Shown in pieces: positions 40,248 through 47,234 of a DNA stretch of 47,234 bases. The DNA comes from Desulfobacterales bacterium. Lineage in GTDB: Bacteria; Desulfobacterota; Desulfobacteria; Desulfobacterales; CAFBRK01. The DNA is taken from NCBI GenBank assembly GCA_021737185.1, contig JAIPEL010000018.1:1-47234 (forward strand). The letters run 5' to 3'. Position 1 is the stretch's first letter. Every line of letters begins with the position of its first letter. Made by a program: the position numbers and the translations under genes. The notes below the pieces were generated by a model. The model was not told the DNA's origin and searched no databases. It saw only the letters and a list, made by a program, of their open reading frames with translations.

Positions 40248-40411
40248 TTGATGAAATCGTAAAAAGTACCCGAAGCGTCATGCCGGACCCCGGATCAAGT
40301 CCGGGGCAAGCTTTTTTGATCCGGCATCCAGATGTGTACGAAATCACTGGATTCCCGCTTTCGCGGGAATGACGGAAAAAGGAATATTCGGCCTTTTTAC
40401 GAGCCCATCAA
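40248..40411. mobile_element. Shared-end element, copy B
   Basis: Ends TTGATGAAATCGTAAAAAGT and CTTTTTACGAGCCCATCAA. The interior carries CGTCATGCCGGACCCCGGAT, CAAGTCCGGGGC and the ATTCCCGCTTTCGCGGGAAT hairpin. It adds about 30 bases relative to copy C. Confidence 0.7.
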
Positions 40412-40438
40412 TTTTGAATCTGGAACCTGAAACCCTGA

Positions 40439-40470
40439 ATCAATAAATGCGCGTTAGCGGATTTATTGAT
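40439..40470. repeat. ATCAATAAATGCGC/GCGGATTTATTGAT palindrome before vapB
   Basis: 14-bp arms with one mismatch and a GTTA loop, ending two bases before the -35 box of the toxin-antitoxin promoter. It could be the upstream spacer boundary or an operator-like site. Confidence 0.6.
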
Positions 40471-40471
40471 C

Positions 40472-40500
40472 TTGACTCAACCTGAATGATGGCATAAATT
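40472..40500 (+). promoter_or_regulatory. Candidate promoter of the vapBC-type operon
   Basis: TTGACT (40472-40477), 17-base spacer, TAAATT (40495-40500), 48 bases before the antitoxin ATG, with GGAGG just before the start codon. Match quality is 5/6 and 4/6. Confidence 0.45.
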
Positions 40501-40547
40501 GTCGTCAAATTGAAATCAAATAGTGATATCGATTCCCGGAGGGATGT

Positions 40548-40808
40548 ATGAAGGCGGTCACCATACGAGGCGTTGATCCGGAAGTTGCCGAAAAGCTCAA
40601 AACCAAAGCGGCCGAGCAGGGGAAAAGCGTCAATCAGCTCACCCTTGACATCCTCAAGGAAAGCCTCGGATTCAAGAAGAAAAAAAAGTATTCGATGGAA
40701 TACGAAGACCTGGACGACCTGTTCGGCCGGTGGAGCGAGGAGGAATTCAAGCAGATCCAGGACAAAATCGATGGTGAGCGGCAAGTCGATCCGGAACTCT
40801 GGAAATGA
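40548..40808 (+). CDS. Ribbon-helix-helix antitoxin of a VapBC-type pair
   Basis: 86 residues. The N-terminal MKAVTIRGVDPEVAEKLKTK, then AAEQGKSVNQLTLDIL is a ribbon-helix-helix (Arc/FitA-like) DNA-binding fold. The Lys-rich turn KKKKK and the acidic C-terminal tail (MEYEDLDDLFGRWSEEEF) would wrap the toxin. Such antitoxins repress their own operon and neutralise the PIN nuclease. The stop overlaps the toxin ATG (ATGA at 40805). Confidence 0.82.
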   Translation: MKAVTIRGVDPEVAEKLKTKAAEQGKSVNQLTLDILKESLGFKKKKKYSMEYEDLDDLFGRWSEEEFKQIQDKIDGERQVDPELWK

Positions 40809-41197
40809 ACAAGGTTCTGATCGACACGAATATCTATTCCCTGGCCATGAAAGGAGAAAGCGTTGTCGTCGAGGCGTTGAGGAAAATCGACCGGATCGGC
40901 TTTTCGGCGATCAGCATCGGGGAACTGTATTCCGGTTTTAAAGGCGGCAGCCGGGAAGCGGCCAACCGGGAGGAGCTTCACCTGTTCCTGGATTCTCCAA
41001 GGGTTGCGGTTCATCCGGTCGACGAAGAGACCGCCGATTTTTACGCATCGATATTGGCCGACCTGAAGGCGGCGGAAACCCCCATCCCCACCAACGACAT
41101 ATGGTTTGCAGCATCGGCCTTTCAGCATGGCTACACCGTTTTTTCACATGATGCACATTTCGAACTGGTGCCGGGGCTGGTGAAATTCTCTGGATAG
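40805..41197 (+). CDS. vapC: PIN-domain ribonuclease toxin (VapC family)
   Basis: 130 residues with the four PIN acidic residues in place: D7 (LIDTNIY), E40 (AISIGELY), D98 (PTNDIWFA) and D116 (FSHDAHF). VapC toxins cleave tRNA or rRNA when freed from the antitoxin. Translation is coupled to the antitoxin by a 4-base overlap. The intact catalytic set argues for a functional toxin. Confidence 0.86.
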   Translation: MNKVLIDTNIYSLAMKGESVVVEALRKIDRIGFSAISIGELYSGFKGGSREAANREELHLFLDSPRVAVHPVDEETADFYASILADLKAAETPIPTNDIWFAASAFQHGYTVFSHDAHFELVPGLVKFSG

Positions 41198-41545
41198 TGC
41201 GATGGCAGGCTGGGATCCGTCTTCGTCACGCCATGGCGTGGCTACGCCTGACAAGAGCTGGGAGGCATAAGTAGAATTTAGAATTTAGAAAGTAGAATTT
41301 TAAAAAAGTACAGAGGTCAGAGGTCAGCAGGGAAGGACCAGATGTCAGAAGTCAGATGTCAGATGTCAGAAAGCCAGAAAGACAGCAAACCGACAGGCCT
41401 GATCTCTGACATCCGACATCCGACATCCGGTTCTTATCTGACATCCGACATCTGACATCTGGTTCTTGAACCTTGAACGCCGCGGCTTGTCCGGCGTAGT
41501 TGCTCCTTAACGAAGACGGAAGCGGCATGCCTGGAACGTTGAACG
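41198..41545. repeat. Composite repeat spacer before the uracil-DNA glycosylase gene
   Basis: No gene is visible. It contains AGAATTTAGAATTTAGAAAG (41275 region), a diverged GATGTCAG element with the core variant AAAGCCAGAAAGACAGC (41339-41463), a GTCCGGCGTAG/AACGAAGACGG unit (41487-41520) and GAACGTTGAACGTTGAACC (41536-41553), which runs into the start codon of the next gene. Confidence 0.8.
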
Positions 41546-42421
41546 TTGAACCTTGAACCCATCATTACCGACCTTTTGGACGAAATCCGCGGCACGATCC
41601 GGTATATGGCCGATTCCGGGGTGACCGGCTTCGAATGCCGTCCGGAAACCCTCGAAACCATCGCCAAATGGAATCAGCCGCCTGTCCCGCCTGTCCTGCC
41701 TGTCCTGCCTGCCCTGAGCGGAGTCGAAGGGATCGGAGTCGAAGGGAGCGCAGCCGAAGGGAGCGAAGCCGAGGGAAGCGAGGCCGCAAAAAAGGCGTCC
41801 GGGCAACGAGCCGAAGACAGCCGCGTCGAAGAACCTGTCCGGTCCTCTGAAACCCTGGAGGAGATCCGGGCTGACCTGGGCGACTGCACCCGCTGCCGGT
41901 TGTGTGAAAACAGAAAGAATATCGTCTTTGGCGAGGGAAGTCCTCAAGCGAGGCTGCTTTTCGTGGGCGAGGGGCCCGGAGGGGATGAAGACGTCCAGGC
42001 AAGGCCCTTCGTGGGCGCCGCAGGGCAGCTTCTGACGAAAATCATCGGCGCCATGGGGCTGACCCGGGAAGAGGTCTACATCGCCAACATCATCAAGTGC
42101 CGGCCGCCGAACAACCGAAACCCCCAGCCCGACGAGATCGAAACCTGCTTTCCTTTTCTCCGGCGCCAGATCGATGCCATCGGGCCGGAAGTCATCTGCG
42201 CCCTGGGCAAGTTCGCGGCCCAGACCCTGCTGCAGACAGACGCACCGATATCCCGGCTCCGCGGCCGATTCATTGACTACCGGGGCATTCCCGTGATGCC
42301 GACCTTTCATCCGGCCTACCTGCTTCGAAACGAGGCAAGCAAACGCGATACCTGGCAGGATGTCAAAAAGATCATGGGGCGGCTGGGACTGCCCTTGCGT
42401 AAAACTGGTATTAGACGGTAG
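41546..42421 (+). CDS. Uracil-DNA glycosylase, family 4 (Fe-S)
   Basis: 291 residues from TTG 41546. It removes uracil from DNA in base excision repair. Family 4 motifs: CTRCRLC (cluster Cys114, Cys117), GEGPGGDED (141-149, active-site loop), KCRPP (Cys185), ETCFPF (Cys201) and FHPAYLLR (254-261). All four Fe-S cysteines are present. The N-terminal helix ([20 protein letters not shown]) is native-looking, but the start codon lies inside a GAACGTTGAACC spacer repeat. The linker 44-82 ([18 protein letters not shown], then [18 protein letters not shown]) is encoded by GTCCTGCCTGTCCTGCCT and GGAGTCGAAGG repeats that look like spacer DNA. Confidence 0.87.
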   Translation: MNLEPIITDLLDEIRGTIRYMADSGVTGFECRPETLETIAKWNQPPVPPVLPVLPALSGVEGIGVEGSAAEGSEAEGSEAAKKASGQRAEDSRVEEPVRSSETLEEIRADLGDCTRCRLCENRKNIVFGEGSPQARLLFVGEGPGGDEDVQARPFVGAAGQLLTKIIGAMGLTREEVYIANIIKCRPPNNRNPQPDEIETCFPFLRRQIDAIGPEVICALGKFAAQTLLQTDAPISRLRGRFIDYRGIPVMPTFHPAYLLRNEASKRDTWQDVKKIMGRLGLPLRKTGIRR

Positions 42422-42472
42422 AGTGAAGACGGATTGATAAGCAGTTGGTTTTAGGCAAGGGGCCCATGGGGC

Positions 42473-43765
42473 ATGAAATCCGAATTTGTCGCTTCAATAT
42501 TGTCTCTCATTCTGATCCTTCTGCTGCTGGCTGTGCCCGCAAAGCCGGCGTCAGCGATCGCAGGCGGTGACATCTACATCGTCAAGGTGGCCGACGCCAT
42601 CGGACCGGGAGTGGCCCAGTACGTGGCCAACGGGCTGGAGACGGCGGCCGACAAGGGCGCCGCCTGCGTGGTCATCGAACTCGACACCCCCGGCGGGCTG
42701 GCCGAATCGATGCGGGAGATCGTCCAGGCGATCTACCGCTCTCCGGTTCCGGTGGTGGTCTATGTTTCTCCCAGCGGGGCCAGGGCGGCGTCTGCCGGGG
42801 TGATGATCACCCTGGCGGCGGACATCGCGGTCATGGCGCCGGGGACCAATATCGGCGCAGCCCACCCGGTGGGCGCCGGGGGCAAGGAAATCAGCGACAC
42901 CATGGCGGAAAAAGTCACCAACGACATGGTGGCTTTTGTCAAAAGCATCGCCGAACGCCGCGGGAGAAACGGGGAATGGGCCGAAAAGGCGGTCCGGGAG
43001 AGCGTGTCGGCCACCGAAACCGAGGCGCTGGAAAAAAACATCGTCGACTTGGTGGCCGAAGACATCGATTCGCTGCTGGAGCAAATCGACGGCCGGACCA
43101 TCCAGGGCAAGGGAACGCTCGACCTTTCCGGCGCCCGGAAGATCGCGCTCGAAGAAACCCTGAGAGACAAGATCCTGAAAACCCTCAGCGATCCGAACAT
43201 CGCCTACATCCTGATGATGATCGGCCTTGCCGGCCTGTATTTCGAGCTGTCCAATCCGGGTGCGATCTTCCCGGGGGTGATCGGCGGCATCTCCCTGATC
43301 CTGGCGTTTTTTGCCTTTCAAACCCTGCCGGTGAACTACGCCGGCCTGATGCTGATCCTGCTGGCCATCGTTTTTTTCATCATGGAGATGAAGATCGCCA
43401 GCTTTGGCCTGCTCAGCGTGGCCGGGGTGATTTCCCTGGCCCTGGGCTCCTTGATGCTGTTCAAGCAGGGCGGGCCGCATATGCGCCTGGCGTGGAACGT
43501 CTTTTTGCCGACCATCATCCTGGTCTCCGGGTTTTTCGTCGCCGTGGCCACGATGGTCTTCCGGGCCCAGGTGTCCAAAACCCACACCGGCCTCGACGGC
43601 CTCATCGGCGAGATCGGCCAAGTCCGCCAGGACATCGATCCGGAAGGAAAGGTGTTCGTCCACGGAGAGCTCTGGAAAGCCACGGCGGATGAGGCGATTC
43701 GCACCGGTACAAAGGTCAAGGTGGTGGAAGCGGAAGGACTGATTTTGAAGGTAGAGAGCTGCTAA
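42473..43765 (+). CDS. NfeD-family membrane serine protease (NfeD1b type)
   Basis: 430 residues. A signal peptide (SILSLILILLLLAVPAKPASA) is followed by a ClpP-class serine protease domain with the catalytic Ser107 in ARAASAG and the partner Lys147 in AEKVTNDM, as in PH1510. Four or five membrane helices (about 240-355) come next, then a C-terminal OB-fold NfeD domain (about 370-430, GLIGEIGQVRQDIDPEG). Archaeal homologues cleave stomatin. The slipin gene follows, but after about 490 bases of repeats instead of the usual tight spacing. Confidence 0.87.
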   Translation: MKSEFVASILSLILILLLLAVPAKPASAIAGGDIYIVKVADAIGPGVAQYVANGLETAADKGAACVVIELDTPGGLAESMREIVQAIYRSPVPVVVYVSPSGARAASAGVMITLAADIAVMAPGTNIGAAHPVGAGGKEISDTMAEKVTNDMVAFVKSIAERRGRNGEWAEKAVRESVSATETEALEKNIVDLVAEDIDSLLEQIDGRTIQGKGTLDLSGARKIALEETLRDKILKTLSDPNIAYILMMIGLAGLYFELSNPGAIFPGVIGGISLILAFFAFQTLPVNYAGLMLILLAIVFFIMEMKIASFGLLSVAGVISLALGSLMLFKQGGPHMRLAWNVFLPTIILVSGFFVAVATMVFRAQVSKTHTGLDGLIGEIGQVRQDIDPEGKVFVHGELWKATADEAIRTGTKVKVVEAEGLILKVESC

Positions 43766-44255
43766 GAAGGAACGGATGTCGGATGTCGGATGTCCGATGT
43801 CAGGAACTGCCAGATGTCAGATGTCGGATGTCAGATGTCAGAAAGGCTAAAGACTTCATAAAGGAATCTTGTTTGGAGTTTGGTGCTTGGAATTTGGATA
43901 TTGTCCTTCGAGGTTGCTCAGGATGGTGAGCTTGTCGAACCATTTGGTTTTTGGTGCTTGAGATTTGGTCATTTCTTTTAAATCTTGAACCATGAACGCC
44001 TCGCCAGCGGCAGGACTGTCGTCTGTCATCTTGTTTTTCGACTTCTGCCTGCCCGGTGAAGCCGAAGGCGACCTGTGGGGCGACTTGTCCGGCGTAGCTG
44101 AAAGCGAAGACGGAAGCTCGAAGAGCGAAGACTCAAGACGGGATATCTGACTTCTGGTCTTTCCCTGCTGACATCCGACATCTGACATCTGGTGTCCTTA
44201 GTAGCAGCGCGATACACTGAAACTAACGGTTCAACCAAGAAATCCGAGGTAACCC
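43766..44255. repeat. Repeat mosaic between NfeD and slipin genes
   Basis: No gene is visible in this 490-base gap. GATGTCGG/GATGTCAG units (43775-43850) are followed by TTTGGTGCTTGGAATTTGG words interrupted by a CCTTCGAGGTTGCTCAGGAT, GGTGAGCTTGTCGAACC unit (43905-43945). The same nested arrangement recurs at 45418-45500. A CGAAGCCGAAGGCGACC-type piece and another GATGTC array (44160-44195) follow. Confidence 0.8.
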
Positions 44256-45020
44256 ATGTACACCCTTATTGCCATCGTCGTACTGGTCGTGCTGTTTCTG
44301 GCATCGGCCATCCGGATCCTGAACGAATACGAACGGGGGGTCATTTTCCGTCTGGGACGGGTCATCAAGGCCAAGGGGCCGGGGTTGATCATCCTCATTC
44401 CGATCGTGGACAAGATGGTCAAGGTAAGCTTGCGCCTGGTCGCCATGGACGTCGATCCCCAGGATGTGATCACCCGGGACAACGTCTCGGTCAAGGTCAA
44501 CGCCGTGATCTACTTCCGGGTGATCGACCCGATCAAGTCCATCATCGAGGTGGAAAACTACGGATACGCCATGTCCCAGCTCGCCCAGACCACCCTGCGC
44601 AGCACCTGCGGCGGGGCCGAGCTCGACGAGCTGCTGGCCGAGCGGGAAAAGGTCAACACCTACCTTCAGGAAATCCTCGACTCCCAGACCGACCCCTGGG
44701 GAATCAAGGTCTCCGCGGTGGAGCTGAAGCACATCGACCTGCCCAATGAGATGCAGCGGGCCATGGCCCGGCAGGCCGAAGCCGAGCGGGAGCGGCGTGC
44801 CAAGGTGATCAACGCCGAGGGCGAATTCCAGGCATCCACCCGGCTGGCCGAGGCGGCCGGAATCATGCAGGACCGGCCCATGGCGTTGCAGCTTCGCTAC
44901 CTGCAGACCATGAGGGAGATGGCGGCGGAAAACAACAACATGACCCTGTTTCCGGTGCCCTTAGACCTGTTCGGCCCCCTGATGAAGCTGGTGAACAAGA
45001 TGGTGGAGGAAAGATCCTGA
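44256..45020 (+). CDS. Slipin/stomatin (SPFH, band 7) protein
   Basis: 254 residues: an N-terminal membrane helix (about 3-20), then the SPFH domain ([20 protein letters not shown], then [14 protein letters not shown], then [20 protein letters not shown]), then a coiled coil ([20 protein letters not shown]). It organises membrane microdomains and is the usual substrate or partner of the NfeD protease upstream. The length is normal for bacterial slipins. The start is the first ATG after the repeat block. No ribosome site stands out beyond GAGG. Confidence 0.88.
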   Translation: MYTLIAIVVLVVLFLASAIRILNEYERGVIFRLGRVIKAKGPGLIILIPIVDKMVKVSLRLVAMDVDPQDVITRDNVSVKVNAVIYFRVIDPIKSIIEVENYGYAMSQLAQTTLRSTCGGAELDELLAEREKVNTYLQEILDSQTDPWGIKVSAVELKHIDLPNEMQRAMARQAEAERERRAKVINAEGEFQASTRLAEAAGIMQDRPMALQLRYLQTMREMAAENNNMTLFPVPLDLFGPLMKLVNKMVEERS

Positions 45021-45774
45021 GGGGCGTGAAAAGCGCATAGGGCATAGCGCATGGAGCATAGGGCAAAGCGCGCGGGGCATGGGGCTGCGCGCCCGCTGGG
45101 ATCCGCCTTCGGGCTTCGCTCTATGAGCTACGACCCCACAGGTCGCCTTCGGCTTCGCCGCGACAGGTGCTGGGAGGCGTGGGTAGAATTTAGAAATTAG
45201 AAATTAGAATTTTTAAACAGACAGAGGACTGAGGACAGACGACCCGGCTTCGTTAAAGAACAACTACGCCGGACAGGGTGCCGGAGCAAATGGAGGGCAG
45301 AATAAATCTCAAGCACCAAGCACCAATTACCAAACAATATCCAAATCCCAATATCCAAACAAAGGCAAAAACCTTTCTAAAGGTTTTTGTTTGGAATTTG
45401 GTGCCTGAAAATTGGTCATTGTCCTTCGACGTTGCTCAGGATGGTGAGCTTGCCTGCAGTGAGCTTGTCGAACCTGTCGAACCATTTGAGATTTGGTGCT
45501 TGAGATTTGAACATTTTTTGAATCTGGAACCTGGAACTTTGAACCCTGAACCCATGAACCTTTGAACCTTGAACTTTGATGAAATCGTAAAAAGTGCCCG
45601 AAGCGTCATTCCGGGCTTGACCCGGAATCCAGAACTTATCGAAATCACTGGATTCCCGCTTTCGCGGGAATGACGAAAAAAGAGAATTTCGGACTTTTTA
45701 CGAAACCATCAACTTTGAACCTTGAACCCCTGAACTCTGAACCTCTGAACCCTGAATTCCGTGTTGCGGCAAAA
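45021..45774. repeat. Repeat mosaic after the slipin gene, including shared-end element copy C
   Basis: No gene in this 754-base stretch. In order: GCATAGGGCATAGCGCATGG (45038-45100), CGCCTTCGGCTTCGCCGCGA-type words, AGAATTTAGAAATTAGAAAT (45185-45215), GTTAAAGAACAACTACGCCG (45250), CAAGCACCAAGCACCAATT facing TTGGTGCTTGAG with a nested CCTTCGACGTTGCTCAGGAT unit (45305-45515), GAACC-type array (45525-45575), then copy C of the shared-end element (45576-45712) and another GAACC array. Confidence 0.82.
45576..45712. mobile_element. Shared-end element, copy C
   Basis: Ends TTGATGAAATCGTAAAAAGT and ACTTTTTACGAAACCATCAA are inverted copies. The interior carries GCGTCATTCCGGGCTTGACC and the ATTCCCGCTTTCGCGGGAAT hairpin. 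Flanking ACTTTGA occurs on both sides (45573-45579 overlapping the end, and directly after 45712), consistent with but not proving a target duplication. Confidence 0.72.
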
Positions 45775-45803
45775 TTGACAGTTGCGGTACCTTGCGCTAT
45801 CTT
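45775..45803 (+). promoter_or_regulatory. Promoter of the MazEF-type operon
   Basis: TTGACA (45775-45780), 17-base spacer, TATCTT (45798-45803): full -35 and 4/6 -10. The start codon of the antitoxin lies 30 bases further on. Confidence 0.6.
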
Positions 45804-45813
45804 TACGGTAAAG
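45801..45813. promoter_or_regulatory. Candidate operator CTTTACGGTAAAG
   Basis: A 13-base palindrome (CTTTAC-G-GTAAAG) overlapping the end of the -10 box and the likely transcription start. It is the expected place for autoregulatory binding by the MazE/AbrB-type antitoxin. GTAAAG also recurs at 45816-45821 as a half-site. Confidence 0.45.
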
Positions 45814-45832
45814 AAGTAAAGGGGTAAGGCGT

Positions 45833-46057
45833 ATGAAGTCAAGCAGGGTTTCCTCAAAGGGACAGGTCACGATTCCTGTGGAGGTTCGAAAGACCCTGGG
45901 CATAGAACCGGGGGACCTGATCGCCTATGAGATGGACGGTGAAGTGGTGAAGCTGAAAAAGCTGGAACCGTTCGATGCCGCCTTTCACTCGGCGATTTCT
46001 GAAACCCTCCAGGAATGGAACAGCGACGAGGACGAAGAGGCTTTCGGTGATCTGTAG
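45833..46057 (+). CDS. AbrB/MazE-type antitoxin
   Basis: 74 residues. The swapped-hairpin AbrB domain is clear: SSRVSSKGQVTIPVEVRKTL, then GIEPGDLIAYEMDGEVVKL. The acidic C-terminal tail (EWNSDEDEEAFGDL) would bind the toxin. It both represses the operon and neutralises the PemK/MazF-like partner. The toxin start lies 11 bases inside its 3-prime end. Confidence 0.85.
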   Translation: MKSSRVSSKGQVTIPVEVRKTLGIEPGDLIAYEMDGEVVKLKKLEPFDAAFHSAISETLQEWNSDEDEEAFGDL

Positions 46058-46382
46058 CCGTTTCGATGTGGCGGTGGTGCCTTTTCCTTTTACGGATATG
46101 CCGGCGGCCAAGAGGCGTCCGGCACTGGTCTTGACCCGGGAGGAGTTCAATCGTCACGGCTATTCGATCATGGCGATGATCACCACGAAACGTCGGTCCC
46201 CGTGGCCCGGTGATACATCCATCGAATCGTACCAACGTGCCGGGCTGAAAGTGCCCTGCATTGTTCGATTAAAGCTTTTCACCCTGGACAACCGGCTGAT
46301 CCGAAAAATCCTGGGCAGCCTGTCGAAAACCGACGCCGACGCGGTGGAATCCCATCTGCAGGTATTTCTTGGTAACTCCTAA
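46047..46382 (+). CDS. MazF/PemK-family endoribonuclease toxin
   Basis: 111 residues from GTG 46047 (GAAGAGG 6 bases upstream; the frame is open from 45975 but that part is inside the antitoxin gene). The family signature FDVAVVPFPFTDMPAAKRRP, then ALVLT is present, and IMAMITT follows. Some members cleave mRNA at short sequence sites. The 11-base overlap with the antitoxin ensures coupled synthesis. Confidence 0.83.
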   Translation: MICSRFDVAVVPFPFTDMPAAKRRPALVLTREEFNRHGYSIMAMITTKRRSPWPGDTSIESYQRAGLKVPCIVRLKLFTLDNRLIRKILGSLSKTDADAVESHLQVFLGNS

Positions 46383-46905
46383 GAGCGCTCCTGGCTTCAC
46401 TTTCAGCGCGTTCCAGATTCAAGGCTCAAGATTCGCAACAACTGAATGCGACAGGGAAGAAAAATTCCAAATCCCAAGCACCAAATTCCAAACAAGCACC
46501 AGGCACCAAATCACAAAGTCCAAACAAGGGCATAAGCGCTCTAAAGTTCTTTATGTTTTTAACTTTGAACTTGGAACTTTGAACCTGGAACCCCGCGCAG
46601 CGGCTAAGCCATTGACAAACCCGCCCATCTACCTTATTCAAATAACTTTATTTTTAGGCGCGCTTTACAAGCTGGGAAGCTGGGATGCCAGGAAGCTGGA
46701 AGGCTTGGAGTCCGGGACGCTGGGATGCTCGGATGCTAAAAGAACATAAGCAGGAACAAAAAATTTCTGCGGGTTTTTGGTTAAGCCTCCCGGCATTTAA
46801 GCCTTTTAGCTTCCCAGCGGCGCGCAGCGCCTGGCCTTCCAGCATATGAATAGATAAATAGAAGCTTTGAAGAAAACCATTAAAACCGACAAGGAGCAAC
46901 TCACG
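46383..46905. repeat. Repeat mosaic and possible promoter before the Rho_N gene
   Basis: No gene is visible in this 523-base gap. Words: CCAAGCACCAAATTCCAAAC (46477-46515), TTGAACTTGGAACTTTGAAC (46562-46590), GGGAAGCTGGGATGCCAGGA, AGCTGG (46675-46700) and GGGACGCTGGGATGCTCGGA. TTGACA at 46613-46618 with TATTCA 17 bases later is a poor promoter candidate. The final 60 bases before the next gene are AT-rich (AATAGATAAATAGAAGC). Confidence 0.65.
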
Positions 46906-47234
46906 ATGGGTGGAAAGAAAAAAGAGGTCAAGGAAAAACCTCTGGAGAAGATGACCGCAAAAGAGCTTCGGGAAATTGCCATGGACATTCCCGACATCAC
47001 GGGCGCCCACGGCATGAACAAGGCCGAGTTGATCAAGGAGATCAAAGAAACCCGCGGCATCGAGGACGCTGCCGGCAGCCGGAAGAAAAAGGGCGACGTG
47101 CGGGAAATCAAAAAGAAGATTCGAGAGCTTCGGGCAAAGCGGGAAGAGGCGCTCGAGGCAGAGGACAGCAAGACGGCCCAGATCCTTCGGCGGAAGATCA
47201 GCCGGCTCAAGAAGAAGACCAGGCAGGCAGCCTA
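46906..47234 (+). CDS. Small Rho_N (SAP-like) domain protein, cut by the window end
   Basis: At least 109 residues; the last bases TA could begin a stop codon just outside. The N-terminal half (LEKMTAKELREIAMDIPDIT, then GAHGMNKAELIKEIKET) is the Rho N-terminal helix-extended-loop-helix domain that binds nucleic acid in termination factor Rho. The C-terminal half is a highly basic coiled coil (REIKKKIRELRAKREE and RRKISRLKKKT). AAGGAG lies 10 bases upstream of the ATG. It lacks the Rho ATPase, so it is a stand-alone RNA- or DNA-binding protein of unknown role. Confidence 0.75.
   Translation, partial: MGGKKKEVKEKPLEKMTAKELREIAMDIPDITGAHGMNKAELIKEIKETRGIEDAAGSRKKKGDVREIKKKIRELRAKREEALEAEDSKTAQILRRKISRLKKKTRQAA

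Noticed and set aside
40248..40411. Possible tRNA or small RNA in the GC-rich hairpins
   Set aside because: The hairpins are interior parts of a repeated element; no cloverleaf, T-loop or anticodon arm could be drawn, and no tRNA was found elsewhere in the window.

Overview
The window looks like chromosomal DNA of a GC-rich Gram-negative bacterium, most likely a deltaproteobacterium of the Desulfobacterota (Desulfosarcina/Desulfococcus type). The grounds are the gene mix: a DUF748/AsmA-type giant protein, a LonB-like AAA_32 protease, CxxCC cysteine-cluster (YkgJ) proteins, a GAF-MshEN-GspE ATPase, an NfeD/slipin pair, ferritin-like proteins, lipoproteins, and spacers packed with short interspersed repeats. 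This is inference: there is no rRNA, tRNA or respiratory marker gene here, and I saw no transposase, phage gene or CRISPR array.

Layout. 257-2783: three-gene NMT1/taurine-type ABC importer. 2908-6708 (minus strand): a hypothetical gene, a DAG-kinase-like/PlsC lipid pair and an HD hydrolase. 6907-11687: a tight cluster of a small protein, a TIM-barrel isomerase, a CxxCC protein, an unknown, a CxxCC-PIN-like fusion and a WbqC-like protein, with start/stop overlaps. 11729-17719: succinate-semialdehyde dehydrogenase, SpoT-like HD protein, ferritin-like protein, LonB-like protease. 17756-23094: LOG-family protein, lipoprotein thioredoxin, small membrane protein, PilZ protein, lipoprotein, NUDIX pair, TPR protein. 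23460-28352: MFS transporter, M1 aminopeptidase, ferritin-like protein. 28384-34992: DUF748 protein, MscS channel, EamA transporter. 35469-39479: enoyl-CoA hydratase, small membrane protein, GspE/PilB-like ATPase. 40548-47234: VapBC-type toxin-antitoxin, family 4 uracil-DNA glycosylase, NfeD and slipin, MazEF, and a Rho_N-domain protein cut by the window end.

The most unusual content is in the spacers. At least eight repeat families occur: (a) ATAAAATCGC/GCGATTTTAT palindromes at gene starts and ends; (b) long hairpins with a shared core and exchanged but still self-complementary outer stems (22185-22382, 39649-40014); (c) elements with shared ends and interchangeable interiors (5822, 39767, 40248, 45576), one nested in a hairpin between 8-bp direct repeats; (d) GATGTCAG elements with a constant core; (e) GGTTCAGAGG/GAACCTCTGAAC arrays; (f) GCATAGGGCAT units; (g) AGCTTCCC arrays; (h) CAAGCACCAA/TTGGTGCTTG mosaics. 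Repeats of three families (a, f and a TTGATTGG family) supply the stop codons of seven genes. A palindrome encodes the C-terminal tail of the aldehyde dehydrogenase, and repeat-like DNA sits inside the coding sequence of the uracil-DNA glycosylase. The closest thing here to an undescribed system is this gene-border repeat ecology; second is the 6907-11687 cluster with its CxxCC-PIN-like fusion.
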